Made by a program: the position numbers and the translations under genes. 64,000 nucleotides of DNA from Ruminococcus sp. UNK.MGS-30 (GTDB lineage Bacteria > Bacillota > Clostridia > Oscillospirales > Ruminococcaceae). The stretch covers positions 124,001-188,000 of the forward strand of contig LBCK01000003.1 of NCBI GenBank assembly GCA_000980705.1, given 5' to 3'. Shown piece by piece: positions 36,784 through 47,104 of the stretch. The notes under the pieces were generated by a model. The model saw nothing but the letters and a program-made list of their open reading frames with translations. It was not told where the DNA came from and did not search any database. Every line of letters begins with the position of its first letter. Position 1 is the stretch's first letter.

Positions 36784-39564
36784 TTACAGCTGATCCACAA
36801 CAGATGCGCAGCGTGCGCAGAGCGTCGGATGTGCTGCGTTCTTGCCTACGCTGTCCAGATACATCCAGCAGCGCTCGCACTTTTCACCTGCGGCACGTTC
36901 TACTGTATAGGTTGTATCGCCGGATTCTGCCTTGACAACAGAAACCTCAGAAACGATGAGAACCTTTGCCAGGACATCCGCAGCATCCGACAGGATTGCA
37001 TACTGTGCATCGTCAGCAACAGAAATGGTTACCTTTGCCTCCAGAGACTTACCGATCAGCTTTTCATTTCTCTTTTCTTCCAGAACCTTGTTGGCGTCCA
37101 TACGAATCTGATAGATCAGATCCCACTTTGCCATGAAGTCTGCATCTTCTGTCAGACCGCTTGCCTTGGGCATTTCGTTCAGGAATACGCTCTTTGCATC
37201 ATCGCTTGCAGCGTGCGGCAGATAAGACCAAATCTCTTCTGCGGTGAAGGAAAGGATCGGTGCGATCAGTCTTGTCAGTGCGCTCAGAATGCGATAGATC
37301 GTTGTCTGTGCTGCACGGCGTTCAACAGAATCTTCCTTTTCACAGTACAGGCGATCCTTAATGATATCCAGATAGAAGTTGGACAGATCTGTAGTGCAGT
37401 AGTTGTGAATTGCATGGAATACAATGTGGAAGTCAAATGCCTCGTAGCCCTCATGCGCTTTCTGGATTACGTTGTCCAGACGCATTAATGCCCAGCGATC
37501 CAGTTCCATCAGCTGATCGTCAGAAACGCTGTCACGATCCGGATGGAAACCATCGCCGTTGCCTAGGTTACCCAGGATATAACGAGCGGTGTTACGAATC
37601 TTCTTATACGCATCGGAAAGCTGTCCCAGGATCGCCTTGGAAATGCGGATATCCGAGTGATAATCCGAAGATGCGACCCACAGGCGAAGAATATCTGCGC
37701 CGTACTGCTTTACGATTTCTTCCGGCATGATGCCGTTGCCCAGAGACTTGGACATCTTTCTGCCCTCGCCGTCAACGACCCAGCCGTGTGTGCAAACTGC
37801 CTTATACGGAGCGCTGCCCTTGTATACAACAGATGTCAGCAGAGAGGACTGGAACCAGCCACGATACTGGTCAGCACCCTCCAGATAGAGATCAGCCGGC
37901 CACTGGAGGCAGTCGTACTGTTCCATAACGGCACTGTGAGATACACCGCTGTCGAACCAGACATCCATGATGTCATATTCCTTGGTGAATTCCTTGCAGC
38001 CGCATTCGCACTGTACTTCCGGAGAGAGGAACTCGGACAGATCCTTTGTCCACCATGCGTCTGCACCTTCCTTACGGAACAGTGCGGCAATATCATGGAT
38101 AGTGGTATCATTTACGATGGGCTTTTTGCAGTCCTTGCAGTAGATGATCGGGATCGGCACACCCCAGGTACGCTGACGGGAAATGCACCAGTCGCTGCGG
38201 TCACGAACCATGCCCTTGATGCGCTCTTCGCCCCATGCCGGAATCCACTTGACATTTTCGATTGCTTTGATTGCCTCATCCTTAAAACCGTTTACAGAGC
38301 AGAACCACTGTTCAGTTGCACGGTAAATGATTGGCTTATGGCAACGCCAGCAGTGCGGATACTGGTGGACGATCTTCTCGGTTGCCAGCATTGCGCCGAC
38401 TTCGGTCAGCTTTGCAGCGATTGCACGGTTTGCCTCATCGGTGTCCATGCCCTCGAATTCGCCTGCCTCTTTGGTCTGACGACCCTTATCGTCAACACAT
38501 ACCAGGATGCCGATGTCATCGTAATTCTTGCAGACCTCAAAGTCCTCGACACCATAGCCCGGTGCAGTGTGTACGCATCCGGTACCGCTTTCCAGTGTAA
38601 CATGATCGCCTACGATTACAGGAGAAAGGCGGTCATACAGCGGATGCTTGGTCTTGATGTGTTCCAGTTCTGCACCGGTGAAACTGCCGACCATTTCATA
38701 TTCTGTGATGCCGGCTGCTTTCATGGTTGCGCTGACCAGTTCTGCTGCCATGCAGTAGTACTCGTCGCCGACCTTTACCAGCGTATAATCGTAGGAAGGA
38801 CCAACGCAGATCGCCAGGTTACCCGGGATTGTCCAGGTAGTGGTTGTCCAGATCACGAAGTAGATCTTTTCCTTTTCGATGCCCAGCTTTGTGAACAGAC
38901 CCTTGTCGTCAGTTACCTGGAATTTTACATAGATAGAATAGCACGGATCATTCTCATACTCAATCTCTGCCTCTGCCAAAGCGGTGTTGCAGTCCGGGCA
39001 CCAGTAAACTGGTTTCAAGCCCTTGTACATATAGCCACGCTTTGCCATTTTGCCAAAGACTTCTACCTGGCGTGCCTCGTATTCCGGCTTTAAGGTCAGA
39101 TACGGATCGCAGTAATGTCCCAGGCTGCCCAGACGCTTAAACTGTGCCATCTGATTCTTGACATGCATCATTGCAAAGTCTTTGCAGTGTTTCCGCAGTT
39201 CTACCGGCGGAATTGCACCGTTTTCTACGCCGATGGACTTCATTGCCTTCAGTTCGATTGGCAGTCCGTGAGTATCCCAGCCCGGTACATATGGGGCGCA
39301 GAAACCGCTCATGTTTTTATACTTTACAATGAAGTCTTTCAGTGTCTTGTTCAGGGCAGTTCCCAGGTGAATCTCGCCGTTCGCATACGGAGGTCCATCG
39401 TGAAGAATGTATTTCGGCTTTCCCTCATTCTTGGCGATCATCTGCTCATACAGATCCTCGTCTTCCCATTTCTGCAGGGTATCCGGTTCCCGTTTCGGCA
39501 GATTTCCACGCATGGGAAAATCTGTCTTGGGCAAATTTAAGGTCTTATTATAATCCTGTGACAT
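36784..39564 (-). CDS. ileS: Isoleucyl-tRNA synthetase
   Basis: IleS charges tRNA(Ile). The 926-residue protein has the class I motifs PYANGEIHLG (HIGH-like, residues 59-68) and KMSKS near residue 605, an editing domain (TTTWTIPGNLA), and a C-terminal four-Cys zinc site (CERC ... CARC, about 901-921). It lies between divIVA and lspA, a common Firmicutes order. No T-box leader is seen in the 66 bp upstream, and the ribosome site is weak (only CCGGA near the ATG). Confidence 0.98.
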   Translation of the reverse strand: MSQDYNKTLNLPKTDFPMRGNLPKREPDTLQKWEDEDLYEQMIAKNEGKPKYILHDGPPYANGEIHLGTALNKTLKDFIVKYKNMSGFCAPYVPGWDTHGLPIELKAMKSIGVENGAIPPVELRKHCKDFAMMHVKNQMAQFKRLGSLGHYCDPYLTLKPEYEARQVEVFGKMAKRGYMYKGLKPVYWCPDCNTALAEAEIEYENDPCYSIYVKFQVTDDKGLFTKLGIEKEKIYFVIWTTTTWTIPGNLAICVGPSYDYTLVKVGDEYYCMAAELVSATMKAAGITEYEMVGSFTGAELEHIKTKHPLYDRLSPVIVGDHVTLESGTGCVHTAPGYGVEDFEVCKNYDDIGILVCVDDKGRQTKEAGEFEGMDTDEANRAIAAKLTEVGAMLATEKIVHQYPHCWRCHKPIIYRATEQWFCSVNGFKDEAIKAIENVKWIPAWGEERIKGMVRDRSDWCISRQRTWGVPIPIIYCKDCKKPIVNDTTIHDIAALFRKEGADAWWTKDLSEFLSPEVQCECGCKEFTKEYDIMDVWFDSGVSHSAVMEQYDCLQWPADLYLEGADQYRGWFQSSLLTSVVYKGSAPYKAVCTHGWVVDGEGRKMSKSLGNGIMPEEIVKQYGADILRLWVASSDYHSDIRISKAILGQLSDAYKKIRNTARYILGNLGNGDGFHPDRDSVSDDQLMELDRWALMRLDNVIQKAHEGYEAFDFHIVFHAIHNYCTTDLSNFYLDIIKDRLYCEKEDSVERRAAQTTIYRILSALTRLIAPILSFTAEEIWSYLPHAASDDAKSVFLNEMPKASGLTEDADFMAKWDLIYQIRMDANKVLEEKRNEKLIGKSLEAKVTISVADDAQYAILSDAADVLAKVLIVSEVSVVKAESGDTTYTVERAAGEKCERCWMYLDSVGKNAAHPTLCARCASVVDQL

Positions 39565-39630
39565 AGCTTGATCCGGCTTTTCTCTCTGTCAGCGTTCTGC
39601 CGTCAGAAACAGCCGCTCCTTTCCGTGAAA

Positions 39631-40278
39631 TTAGTCTTTATCGTCCTGCAAGTCGCCAAATCTGGAATCATATGCGCCCTGAATGGTCTTTGCAGAGAAC
39701 TGTGCCGAAGCGAACGGATCTGTTGCAGACGGTGCTGCCTCTTCCGATTTCTTCGGTGCAGACGGCTCAGTTTCTTCTGAAACGCCAAAAGATGTATCAT
39801 CCTCATCCGGCATAGCGGAGAGCATATTCAGATGTTCCTTATACATATCGAAGAGCGCCTTTTTGAAATCTGCGACCTGCTTTTTTGCAGCAGCCAGCTT
39901 TTTGTGTTCTTCTTCGATCTCTGCCTCATTCTTTTCAATGAGAGCGTCGTGCTGTACCGTCACCTCATCCATCATTGCATCAGCCTTTTCCTTTGCCTGT
40001 GCAATGATCTCTTCTGCCTTGGTATTTGCCTCGGCGATGATCCGGTGACCTTCTTTCTGTGCGCCCAGAAGTGCATCTTTCAGTGCATCTTCGTCCCGCA
40101 TATATTCACGTACCTTGTCCGCCAGTACCTGAATCTTGTTGTTGCTGTCGTCCAACTCACGCTGTGCGATGGCAACCTCTTCTTCCAGCTTATTCAGAAA
40201 TTCATCAATATCTTCCTGCTTATAGCCGAAAGCTGCTTTTTCGAACCGCAGTTCGTGGATTTCACTTGCGCTAATCAT
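39631..40278 (-). CDS. divIVA: Cell division protein DivIVA
   Basis: DivIVA binds curved membrane at septa and poles and organises division and, in spore-formers, chromosome placement. The 215-residue protein starts MISASEIHELRFEKAAFGYKQ, the membrane-binding N-terminal motif, followed by long coiled coil (about 35-150) and an acidic Ser/Pro-rich tail. GAGGAG precedes the ATG at 40278. It belongs to the ylmE-sepF-ylmH-divIVA division cluster. Confidence 0.93.
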   Translation of the reverse strand: MISASEIHELRFEKAAFGYKQEDIDEFLNKLEEEVAIAQRELDDSNNKIQVLADKVREYMRDEDALKDALLGAQKEGHRIIAEANTKAEEIIAQAKEKADAMMDEVTVQHDALIEKNEAEIEEEHKKLAAAKKQVADFKKALFDMYKEHLNMLSAMPDEDDTSFGVSEETEPSAPKKSEEAAPSATDPFASAQFSAKTIQGAYDSRFGDLQDDKD

Positions 40279-40328
40279 GATAGTATCTCCTCTCATAAAA
40301 GGCCTCCGACTATACCGCACGGTAAGTT

Positions 40329-41099
40329 CTAGCCTTGATATTTTTGAATTGTAATATGATATCTCCCTTTCCGGCTCACTCCGTCCATGGTGTCGATCCG
40401 GAATTTTCCGTAGCCACGGACAGAGAAAACATCGCCGATCTGCATGGATGCAGAAGGAGTTTCAATCGTTGCATGACGGCAGGTCAGCCGGCCCTGCCGA
40501 ATCAACTGTACCGCTTTTTCTCGGCTCAGATGTGTCACAAATGCCGTAACGGCATCTGCCCGCAGAGAAGCGATCGTACCCTGTATCGGCAGAAAATCCG
40601 CTTGTGCCGAAAGGCAGACCGGATCATCTCCCGTCACGCTGACACCGATGCGCCCGACCTGGCACAGTTCCTGGAGCAGCACAGGAGCTACCTGGCTGCA
40701 AACAAACATCTGTGCCATTTTATCGCTGATTAAGATGTCACCTATGGTATCCCGTTCCAGGTTGCACGCCATGCAAGCTCCGAGAAAATCCCGGTGTGCC
40801 GGCGGTTTTGGAACACGATAAGAAAACGTCAGACACTGTATCGGGAACTGCTCCGGTTCGACCGGGATGAATTCCGGCGCAAAGCAGAGCATGACACGTG
40901 TGGTGTTTTCTGTTCCGCCCCATGCCGTGCAGACAGCGCCGGCGGAACGGGCAATGCTTTCTGCCGCCGGGACATCTTCCACCGGTACAAAATCCGTAAA
41001 ATACGGATGGCTGTCCCGGATACAGCGGCTTGCCAGATCGCTCCAGTGCGCCCGGAACTGCTGCATTGTGTCCGACGACTTCATATTGCGGCTTGCCAT
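40329..41099 (-). CDS. ylmH: YlmH family S4-domain RNA-binding protein
   Basis: YlmH is an RNA-binding protein of the division cluster in Gram-positives; recent work on B. subtilis links it to rescue of stalled ribosomes (established knowledge, not visible here). The 256-residue protein has a central catalytic-like fold (LGACMACNLERDTIGDILI) and a C-terminal S4 domain (LSREKAVQLIRQGRLTC ... SVRGYGKFRI). No clear ribosome site precedes the ATG, so the exact start is less sure; MKSSDTM at 41084 is an alternative. Confidence 0.88.
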   Translation of the reverse strand: MASRNMKSSDTMQQFRAHWSDLASRCIRDSHPYFTDFVPVEDVPAAESIARSAGAVCTAWGGTENTTRVMLCFAPEFIPVEPEQFPIQCLTFSYRVPKPPAHRDFLGACMACNLERDTIGDILISDKMAQMFVCSQVAPVLLQELCQVGRIGVSVTGDDPVCLSAQADFLPIQGTIASLRADAVTAFVTHLSREKAVQLIRQGRLTCRHATIETPSASMQIGDVFSVRGYGKFRIDTMDGVSRKGRYHITIQKYQG

Positions 41100-41111
41100 T
41101 TCGGAAGTAGC

Positions 41112-41597
41112 TTAAACCAGACCGCTGCCCTGCAGTTCGCCGACAAAGCTGTCACCGTCAAAGCCGACATTCTGCGGAATGATCAGAAATGTCTGGTTTG
41201 CGATGGGCTTGATGCGACCGTGCATTGCGTAAGCTGCGCCAACAACAAAGTCGATGATGCGGCGCTTGTCCGGCTCTTCAATGCCTTCCAGGTTCAGAAC
41301 AACCGTCTTGTTCTGCATCAGATAATCTGCAACCTTCTTGGAATCAGAGGTATACGCAGTTGCTTTTACCAGAACGACCTGGAACTGTGCAGTTGCCTTG
41401 ATCGTGGCATATCTTTCGTTGTTCTTGCGGTCATCGTAGGAAGAAGTTCTGGTATATCCGGCATTGCTGTAGCTGGATGATGCAGTTGCAGTGGATGCAG
41501 CCGCCGGTTCTTCCTCCGGTGCTGTCATATTCGGGGCCTCCGGCTCATTGTCATCAGCCGGCATGAAAAAGTCTTTCAAACTATCTAATACGTTCAT
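41112..41597 (-). CDS. sepF: Cell division protein SepF
   Basis: SepF binds FtsZ polymers and anchors them to the membrane. The 161-residue protein has an amphipathic N-terminus (MNVLDSLKDFFMP), an acidic/Ala-Ser linker, and the C-terminal SepF domain (TAQFQVVLVKATAYTSDSKKV). GGAG lies 7 bp before the ATG at 41597. It sits between ylmE and ylmH as usual. Confidence 0.93.
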   Translation of the reverse strand: MNVLDSLKDFFMPADDNEPEAPNMTAPEEEPAAASTATASSSYSNAGYTRTSSYDDRKNNERYATIKATAQFQVVLVKATAYTSDSKKVADYLMQNKTVVLNLEGIEEPDKRRIIDFVVGAAYAMHGRIKPIANQTFLIIPQNVGFDGDSFVGELQGSGLV

Positions 41598-41703
41598 GAT
41601 ACTCTCCATTCTCCGCACAAGTTGATATTGTTGACATTATCGTGCAGTGGTGCGGGTACGACAATGTTCTTTCATCACACACATCAGGATGAGCGGATGT
41701 TAT

Positions 41704-42408
41704 TTACTTTTGATAATTTCTTGCGCCGAACAGGGCTGTGCCGATCCGGACAAGTGTCGATCCATAGCGGATGGCGGCTGCAAAATCTCCCGACATTCCC
41801 ATCGACAAAATCTCCATATCTATATTATCCATTTTTTTGGAGGAAATGTCAAGATAAAGTTGTTGCATTTTGTAAAGAAATTTTTCATCACCCTCTACCG
41901 GCGGGATAGTCATCAGTCCACGCACGTGTACGTGAGACAACTGTCCTGCCTCGTGCAACAGTTCTTCCAGCTGATCCGGTGCGATGCCGCTTTTTGAAGC
42001 CTCACCGCCCACATTGACCTCGATCAGGATGTCCTGCACCTTGTTTACCCGTGCAGCATGGCGGTCAATTTCCGTGGCAAGCTTGATGCTGTCCACAGAG
42101 TGGATCAAGTCCATATCCTCGATGATGTACTTCACTTTATTGGTCTGCAAGTGTCCGATAAAGTGTACCTTTGCATCCTTGGAATAGAAATCCTTTTTGG
42201 ACAGGTATTCCTGCACCCGGTTTTCTCCCAGGGTATGAATGCCGCAGCTTATGGCGTGGTTGACTGCCTCCGGTGCAACGGTTTTCGTCACCGCCATCAG
42301 TGTAATGTCATCAGAAGGCTTGCGGTATTTCGCTTTTGCCTCCTCCATTGCATCGACGATCCGCTTGTAGTTTTCGTCGATATAAGCAAAGTTAGTTTCC
42401 ATTTGCAT
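41704..42408 (-). CDS. ylmE: YggS family PLP homeostasis protein
   Basis: This is a PLP-binding protein of the alanine racemase fold type that helps control free PLP levels. The 234-residue protein has the PLP Lys in LMAVTKTVAPEAV near residue 43 and VNVGGEASKSGI and GMSGDFAAAI further on. Two ATG codons (42408, 42402) fit; AGAAGGG lies upstream. It starts inside the end of the HlyD-like gene (17-bp overlap). It is first of the ylm genes here; ylmG is absent from the cluster. Confidence 0.93.
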   Translation of the reverse strand: MQMETNFAYIDENYKRIVDAMEEAKAKYRKPSDDITLMAVTKTVAPEAVNHAISCGIHTLGENRVQEYLSKKDFYSKDAKVHFIGHLQTNKVKYIIEDMDLIHSVDSIKLATEIDRHAARVNKVQDILIEVNVGGEASKSGIAPDQLEELLHEAGQLSHVHVRGLMTIPPVEGDEKFLYKMQQLYLDISSKKMDNIDMEILSMGMSGDFAAAIRYGSTLVRIGTALFGARNYQK

Positions 42409-43669
42409 CAATCCCTTCTACAATTATGGAATCATAAAGCATTAAATAACCATCGCCTGCGTTGAGCTTTGAGAGAACATAATCATTTCCCTCATAAACC
42501 ACATCCAGACGCCGGAATTCGATTTTTTCGCCGTCCTGTACATAGACACCACGGCAATTGACGGTTTGCTTTTTCTCTTCTCCCGTCTCTTCGTCTGTGA
42601 CCGTCTCTTCCACATCCTTGAACCGGATCGCATTTCTCGGAACCTTGATGCCCTCATATTCGCCCAGAACCATTTCCACGTTTTCCGTGCGGTTCTGCAC
42701 AAAATCGGAGGTCAAAGTGTCGCTGTACAGCACAACCATGAACTTGCCGTCTTCGCTGGTGCTGCGGAGTTCTTTGATGGTGGCATCTGCGGTTGCAGAA
42801 GAAGTCATAAGACGAATTTTAACAGAATCTCCTACCTGATATTTCTGTTCTTTATTATCAATGATGCCCAGCATATACCAGCCATACTGTGCAATGGTCT
42901 TTCCGACAACATTGCTGTTCTGGCTTGTCTGGGTCGTATTGTCATTACTGTTTTTTGTGATCTCCTGTATCTGTTCCGGCGTGATGTTCGCCAGATTTTC
43001 GATACTGAGCTTGGATTCCAGCCCGTCCACGTGGCTGACAAAATAGGCAGAGCTATCAGATTTTACCGTGTCTACCGGTGTCTCCTGTTCGCTTTGCAGC
43101 GCCTGGATCTGCGCTGTCAGATCGCTGATCTCCTGGGCAAAGGAAACTTCACCCTTGCTGATTACGATTTGATATGTGCTGTAGGATTCCACAAACTGCT
43201 GCTGTGCGGAAGATAATTCCGTCAAGTCACCGCTGTTCCGGCTCTGCACGATCTTTTCGTAATACTGTGAGATCTGCCGGGAGAGGTCTGCCGGCTGCGC
43301 CTGTTCCAGCGTGCCGGGATTTGAGATGCGTTCCAGCACGTTCAGCTTATCTTGAAGAACCTTGATCTGCTGTTCCTTTTCGATTGCGCTTTCATCCGGA
43401 TACACTTCTGCGATCACATCGTTTACGGCAATTTTACCGCCGTCCGGCACCTGGTAGCTGACAGCACCTGTTCCGCTGTAGGACAGAACATTTTCATCCC
43501 GGACATACACGCCCTCAAAATATTTGGACTCGTCTGCGGTGGCACGGATCGCCGTTTCCGTTTCATAGCTGGTATCCACAAAATGATAAAAGATCGTGCC
43601 GATGGTTGCAATCACAGATGCAGACAGCAGTACCAACAGAACATTATTCATTTTATTGCTGGAATTCAT
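42392..43669 (-). CDS. HlyD-like membrane-anchored protein of the division cluster
   Basis: This 425-residue protein has one N-terminal membrane helix (VLLVLLSASVIATIGTIFY, about 9-27), an extracytoplasmic barrel (VYVRDENVLSYSGTG ... VSYQVPDGGKIAVNDVIAEVYPD), a long coiled-coil section (about 90-200) and a C-terminal beta domain (VGDSVKIRL, VPRNAIRF). This is the layout of HlyD-type adaptor proteins. No transporter partner is adjacent. Similar HlyD-domain proteins next to sepF occur in Clostridia, so a link to division or envelope work is possible but unproved. The start at 43669 has AGAGG upstream. Confidence 0.82.
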   Translation of the reverse strand: MNSSNKMNNVLLVLLSASVIATIGTIFYHFVDTSYETETAIRATADESKYFEGVYVRDENVLSYSGTGAVSYQVPDGGKIAVNDVIAEVYPDESAIEKEQQIKVLQDKLNVLERISNPGTLEQAQPADLSRQISQYYEKIVQSRNSGDLTELSSAQQQFVESYSTYQIVISKGEVSFAQEISDLTAQIQALQSEQETPVDTVKSDSSAYFVSHVDGLESKLSIENLANITPEQIQEITKNSNDNTTQTSQNSNVVGKTIAQYGWYMLGIIDNKEQKYQVGDSVKIRLMTSSATADATIKELRSTSEDGKFMVVLYSDTLTSDFVQNRTENVEMVLGEYEGIKVPRNAIRFKDVEETVTDEETGEEKKQTVNCRGVYVQDGEKIEFRRLDVVYEGNDYVLSKLNAGDGYLMLYDSIIVEGIDANGN

Positions 43670-43719
43670 ACCTGGATTACCTCTCAAAAAATGATTTCTC
43701 CGCTGCGGTCAGATTTCGA

Positions 43720-43953
43720 TTACTCTTCTCCCACTTCCAGAATCGAGATGGGGTGAATCGGAATGATCGTTGAAATGGCGTGCTTGTAGACCAGATTCTG
43801 CTTGCCGTCGCATTCCAGGATCACGACATAGCTGTCAAATCCCTTGACGACGCCTTTGAACTGGAATCCGTTGGTCAGAAAAATGGTGACGCCGATTCGT
43901 TCTTTTCTTGCCTGGTTCAGGAACACGTCCTGAAGATTGATGTTCTTGTTCAT
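43720..43953 (-). CDS. hfq: RNA chaperone Hfq
   Basis: Hfq is a hexameric Sm-like RNA chaperone. The 77-residue protein has Sm1 ([20 protein letters not shown]) and Sm2 ([11 protein letters not shown]; the YKHA form of the RNA-binding motif). AAGGAG precedes the ATG at 43953. It follows miaA by 107 bp, the same pairing as in many bacteria. Confidence 0.96.
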   Translation of the reverse strand: MNKNINLQDVFLNQARKERIGVTIFLTNGFQFKGVVKGFDSYVVILECDGKQNLVYKHAISTIIPIHPISILEVGEE

Positions 43954-44060
43954 TGCTATACTCCTTTTTCTTCTGCAGCCAGAGCGGCTGCGTGAGCGCA
44001 GCAGACTTTTCCGGTGTTTCCGATACAGTCTGCCCTTATTTTCTCTTTGTATATAATGGC

Positions 44061-45023
44061 TCAATCTATATTATAACACATTTCGCCGGACTTGGCTATA
44101 ATTTTTTGACACTTTTCCATAATTTTTTGTTTCTTGTCGAATCTGTCTAGAATAATCCACTGTATTTGATTGTTTTTGCGGAACCATGTCAACTGTCGTT
44201 TGGCATATCGGCGTGTTTCCTGTTTGATTTTGTCGATGCACGTCTCCAGAGACATGACACCGTCAAAATATGGGATCAGTTCTTTGTATCCGATCGCATG
44301 ATACGCCGTCCGCAGCGCCTCATTCTGATACACGGCATACGCTTCATCTACCAGTCCCTGTGCAACCATCTGATCGACACGCTCGTTGATTCTGTCGTAG
44401 AGGACGCTGCGCTCGTACGTCAGCCCGATCACCAGAGAGCGGTAAGGACTGGGGATCTGATGGCTCTCCGCTTTGCAGGCAGTAAATGTTTTTCCAGTTA
44501 GCGTGCAGACTTCCAGCGCCCTCACCACCCGAACCAGATTGTTCGGATGGATCTCTGCCGCAGCCTGCGGATCCAGTGCTTTCAGCTTGTCGTGCAGGGC
44601 ATCGTTTCCATGCTCCGCAGCGTATTGCAGAAACTGCTGCCGCAGCGCCGGATCTTGTTTGGTAGGGGCAAGCTGGACATTGGAAAGCAGCGAAGAAACA
44701 TAAAGCCCTGTACCGCCCACCACGATGGGCAGATGATTTCGGTCGTGTATCTCCTGAATCAGCGGTTTAGCCAGAGACAGATAGTCGGCAACGCTGAATG
44801 CGGCATCTATCGGAATACAGCCGATCAGATGATGCGGTACGCCGTCCTGTTCTTCCGGCGTTGGTTTCGCAGTGGCAATATCCAGCCCTTGATAGATCTG
44901 CATGGAATCTGCAGAGATCACCTCTCCGTGGTATTGTTTTGCCAGCATGACGCCAAGCGCTGTTTTTCCGGATGCCGTCGGACCAACAACCGCCAGCACC
45001 GGGAGCTTTTCCGATTCTGTCAT
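44061..45023 (-). CDS. miaA: tRNA dimethylallyltransferase
   Basis: MiaA adds a dimethylallyl group to A37 of tRNAs reading UNN codons; MiaB, encoded at 50175, then methylthiolates the product. The 320-residue protein has the P-loop GPTASGKT (14-21), [18 protein letters not shown], and [11 protein letters not shown]. It begins 3 bp after mutL with GGAGGG inside the mutL end. Confidence 0.97.
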   Translation of the reverse strand: MTESEKLPVLAVVGPTASGKTALGVMLAKQYHGEVISADSMQIYQGLDIATAKPTPEEQDGVPHHLIGCIPIDAAFSVADYLSLAKPLIQEIHDRNHLPIVVGGTGLYVSSLLSNVQLAPTKQDPALRQQFLQYAAEHGNDALHDKLKALDPQAAAEIHPNNLVRVVRALEVCTLTGKTFTACKAESHQIPSPYRSLVIGLTYERSVLYDRINERVDQMVAQGLVDEAYAVYQNEALRTAYHAIGYKELIPYFDGVMSLETCIDKIKQETRRYAKRQLTWFRKNNQIQWIILDRFDKKQKIMEKCQKIIAKSGEMCYNID

Positions 45024-45026
45024 GGC

Positions 45027-47018
45027 TTATACCCTCCGTCGGAATTGTTTTTCCAAGTCATATTTGCGGATGACGAACATCACCGGTCTGCCGTGCGGAC
45101 AATGCCGGATGTTTTCGTCATCCCAGACCTGCTGCGCCAGTTTTTGCAGTTCCTGGATCGTAGAATGGTCGCCGGAACAGATGGCGGATTTGCAGGCAAT
45201 GGTATGCAATGTATCGTTAAACGTATGCACCTGGGGATCACGCTTTCCCAGTACCAGATTGTGTGCGATTTCTGTTACCACTTCATCGATGTTCAGCGGC
45301 AGGACAAAGGACGGCACAGCAGTCGCCCGGAGCTGCGGCGGTGTGCTGCAGTCAAAGGCAAAGCCCATCTCCGCCAGCCGTGGCAGGTTTTCCTGCACTG
45401 CCGAAAACTCCTCCATAGATAGCAGTGTCTCACTGGGACGGAGCAGCATCTGGCTGGTCTGCTTGGATGCGCCAGAACGCAGCTGTTCAAACAGGACTCG
45501 CTCATGAGCGGCGTGCTTGTCGAAAATCAGCAGCTTGTCTTCCCCTACGCCCTCAGCGATAATGTAGTTTTCGAAAATCTCTCCCAGCACACGGATCCTG
45601 GTATGTTTCTTCGGCGCTGGTCTTGCAGGCATTGTTTCCGGCAAAGACTTTGGCTTTTCTGCAAAAGCACTGCCGCTGAGGAACTCGTATTTTCCCTCTG
45701 ACAGTTCCGGAATGGAAACTGGTTCTTTTGGAATCGGTGTGAGCGGTTCGTCCTGTACAGGCGAATCGGCAATATCCGATACGTCTGGCTCTGCTTCCCT
45801 TTGGGGAATCGTAAGGGTGGTAGCCGGCATTGTGCTGACCAGCGGTGAAACCGTCTCTTTTACCGGTTCCGGCGGTGTGATCTCTGCCGGCGGCAAGAGG
45901 ACTTCCGGTTCTGGCTCTGTGGTCTTTTCTATGGTCGGAAGTGCAGGCTGTACAAATTCCTGCTGCGGTTCCGGCTGTGCCGTCCAGTCATGCTGCGGCA
46001 CGTGTTCCATCTGGAATTCGTAAATCAGACCGTTCTGCATCAGTGCGTTCTTCACGGCAAAGAACAGGCTGTCCATGACAGCTTTTTCGTTGGAAAACCG
46101 CACTTCCGCTTTTGCCGGATGAATGTTTACGTCTACCTGTTCCGGCGGAACCTGGAGCATCAGCACACAGGTGGGAAATTTTCCTACCATGATAAGGTTC
46201 TGATAGGCGTTTTCCAGAGCCACGCTGCACTGCCGGGAACGGACGTATCTGCCGTTGATGAAAAAGTTTTGAAACGTCCGGTTCGACCGAGAGTATAGCG
46301 GCTTGCCCACAAATCCGGTGACCTGGTTCATGCCGTCCTGGTAAGAAACCGGAATGAGGTCGTGTGCAAATTCCTTGCCCAGTATTGCATAGACTGCCGT
46401 GTACAAATCGCCGCTGCCGTCTGTGCGGAATTCGGTGCGATTGTCCCGAATCATCCGGAAAGCGATCTCCGGATGGGACAGTGCGATTTTCTGTACGATC
46501 TGGCTTACTGCATTTGCCTCTGTGACGTCACGTTTCATGAATTTCTGACGCACCGGCACATTATAAAACAAATCACGAATCAAGAGTGTTGTGCCGTCCG
46601 GGCAGCCGGTTTGTTCCGATTTTTCCGCAACGCCGCCGGAAATGCTGTAGCTTGTGCCGTAGTCGTCCTCTTTCCGTTTGGTCAACACGGTGACTTTGGC
46701 AACAGCTGCAATGGATGCCAGCGCCTCGCCACGAAAGCCCAGGGTAAAAATGTGATCCAGGTCAGCCTTATCCGAAATTTTGCTGGTGGCGTGGCGTAAA
46801 AATGCAGTCGGCACTTCTTCGGCGGCCATGCCGCATCCATCGTCCACGATTCGCATATAGGTTGTTCCGCCATGCTGGATTTCTACGGTAATGTGTTTCG
46901 CACCGGCGTCGATGGCGTTTTCCACGACCTCCTTGATGACGGAGGACGGGCGCTCAATCACTTCGCCGGCGGCGATCAGTTCGGAAATTTCTTTCCGTAA
47001 AACGGAAATATGCGGCAT
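45027..47018 (-). CDS. mutL: DNA mismatch repair protein MutL
   Basis: MutL links mismatch recognition to strand removal. The 663-residue protein has the GHKL ATPase motifs (ENAIDAGAKH, DDGCGM, GFRGEALASI) in the first 110 residues, a long Pro/Glu/Thr-rich linker (about 345-480), and a C-terminal domain with the endonuclease motif DKHAAHERVLFEQL, ACKSAI and CPHGRP. So it is an endonuclease-type MutL, which fits a MutH-less bacterium. The start is MPHISVLRK at 47018; a longer in-frame reading is unlikely. Confidence 0.97.
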   Translation of the reverse strand: MPHISVLRKEISELIAAGEVIERPSSVIKEVVENAIDAGAKHITVEIQHGGTTYMRIVDDGCGMAAEEVPTAFLRHATSKISDKADLDHIFTLGFRGEALASIAAVAKVTVLTKRKEDDYGTSYSISGGVAEKSEQTGCPDGTTLLIRDLFYNVPVRQKFMKRDVTEANAVSQIVQKIALSHPEIAFRMIRDNRTEFRTDGSGDLYTAVYAILGKEFAHDLIPVSYQDGMNQVTGFVGKPLYSRSNRTFQNFFINGRYVRSRQCSVALENAYQNLIMVGKFPTCVLMLQVPPEQVDVNIHPAKAEVRFSNEKAVMDSLFFAVKNALMQNGLIYEFQMEHVPQHDWTAQPEPQQEFVQPALPTIEKTTEPEPEVLLPPAEITPPEPVKETVSPLVSTMPATTLTIPQREAEPDVSDIADSPVQDEPLTPIPKEPVSIPELSEGKYEFLSGSAFAEKPKSLPETMPARPAPKKHTRIRVLGEIFENYIIAEGVGEDKLLIFDKHAAHERVLFEQLRSGASKQTSQMLLRPSETLLSMEEFSAVQENLPRLAEMGFAFDCSTPPQLRATAVPSFVLPLNIDEVVTEIAHNLVLGKRDPQVHTFNDTLHTIACKSAICSGDHSTIQELQKLAQQVWDDENIRHCPHGRPVMFVIRKYDLEKQFRRRV

Positions 47019-47104
47019 GACAAACACCTTCTTTCTAAGCGGCATTTCGCCGCAGGTTCGGACAGCACAGCGCATTGTTTTTGTGCGGTGCTGTCACAGT
47101 GGGA

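Noticed and set aside
39565..39630. T-box leader for ileS
   Set aside because: Only 66 bp separate divIVA and ileS, too short, and no T-box sequence is present.
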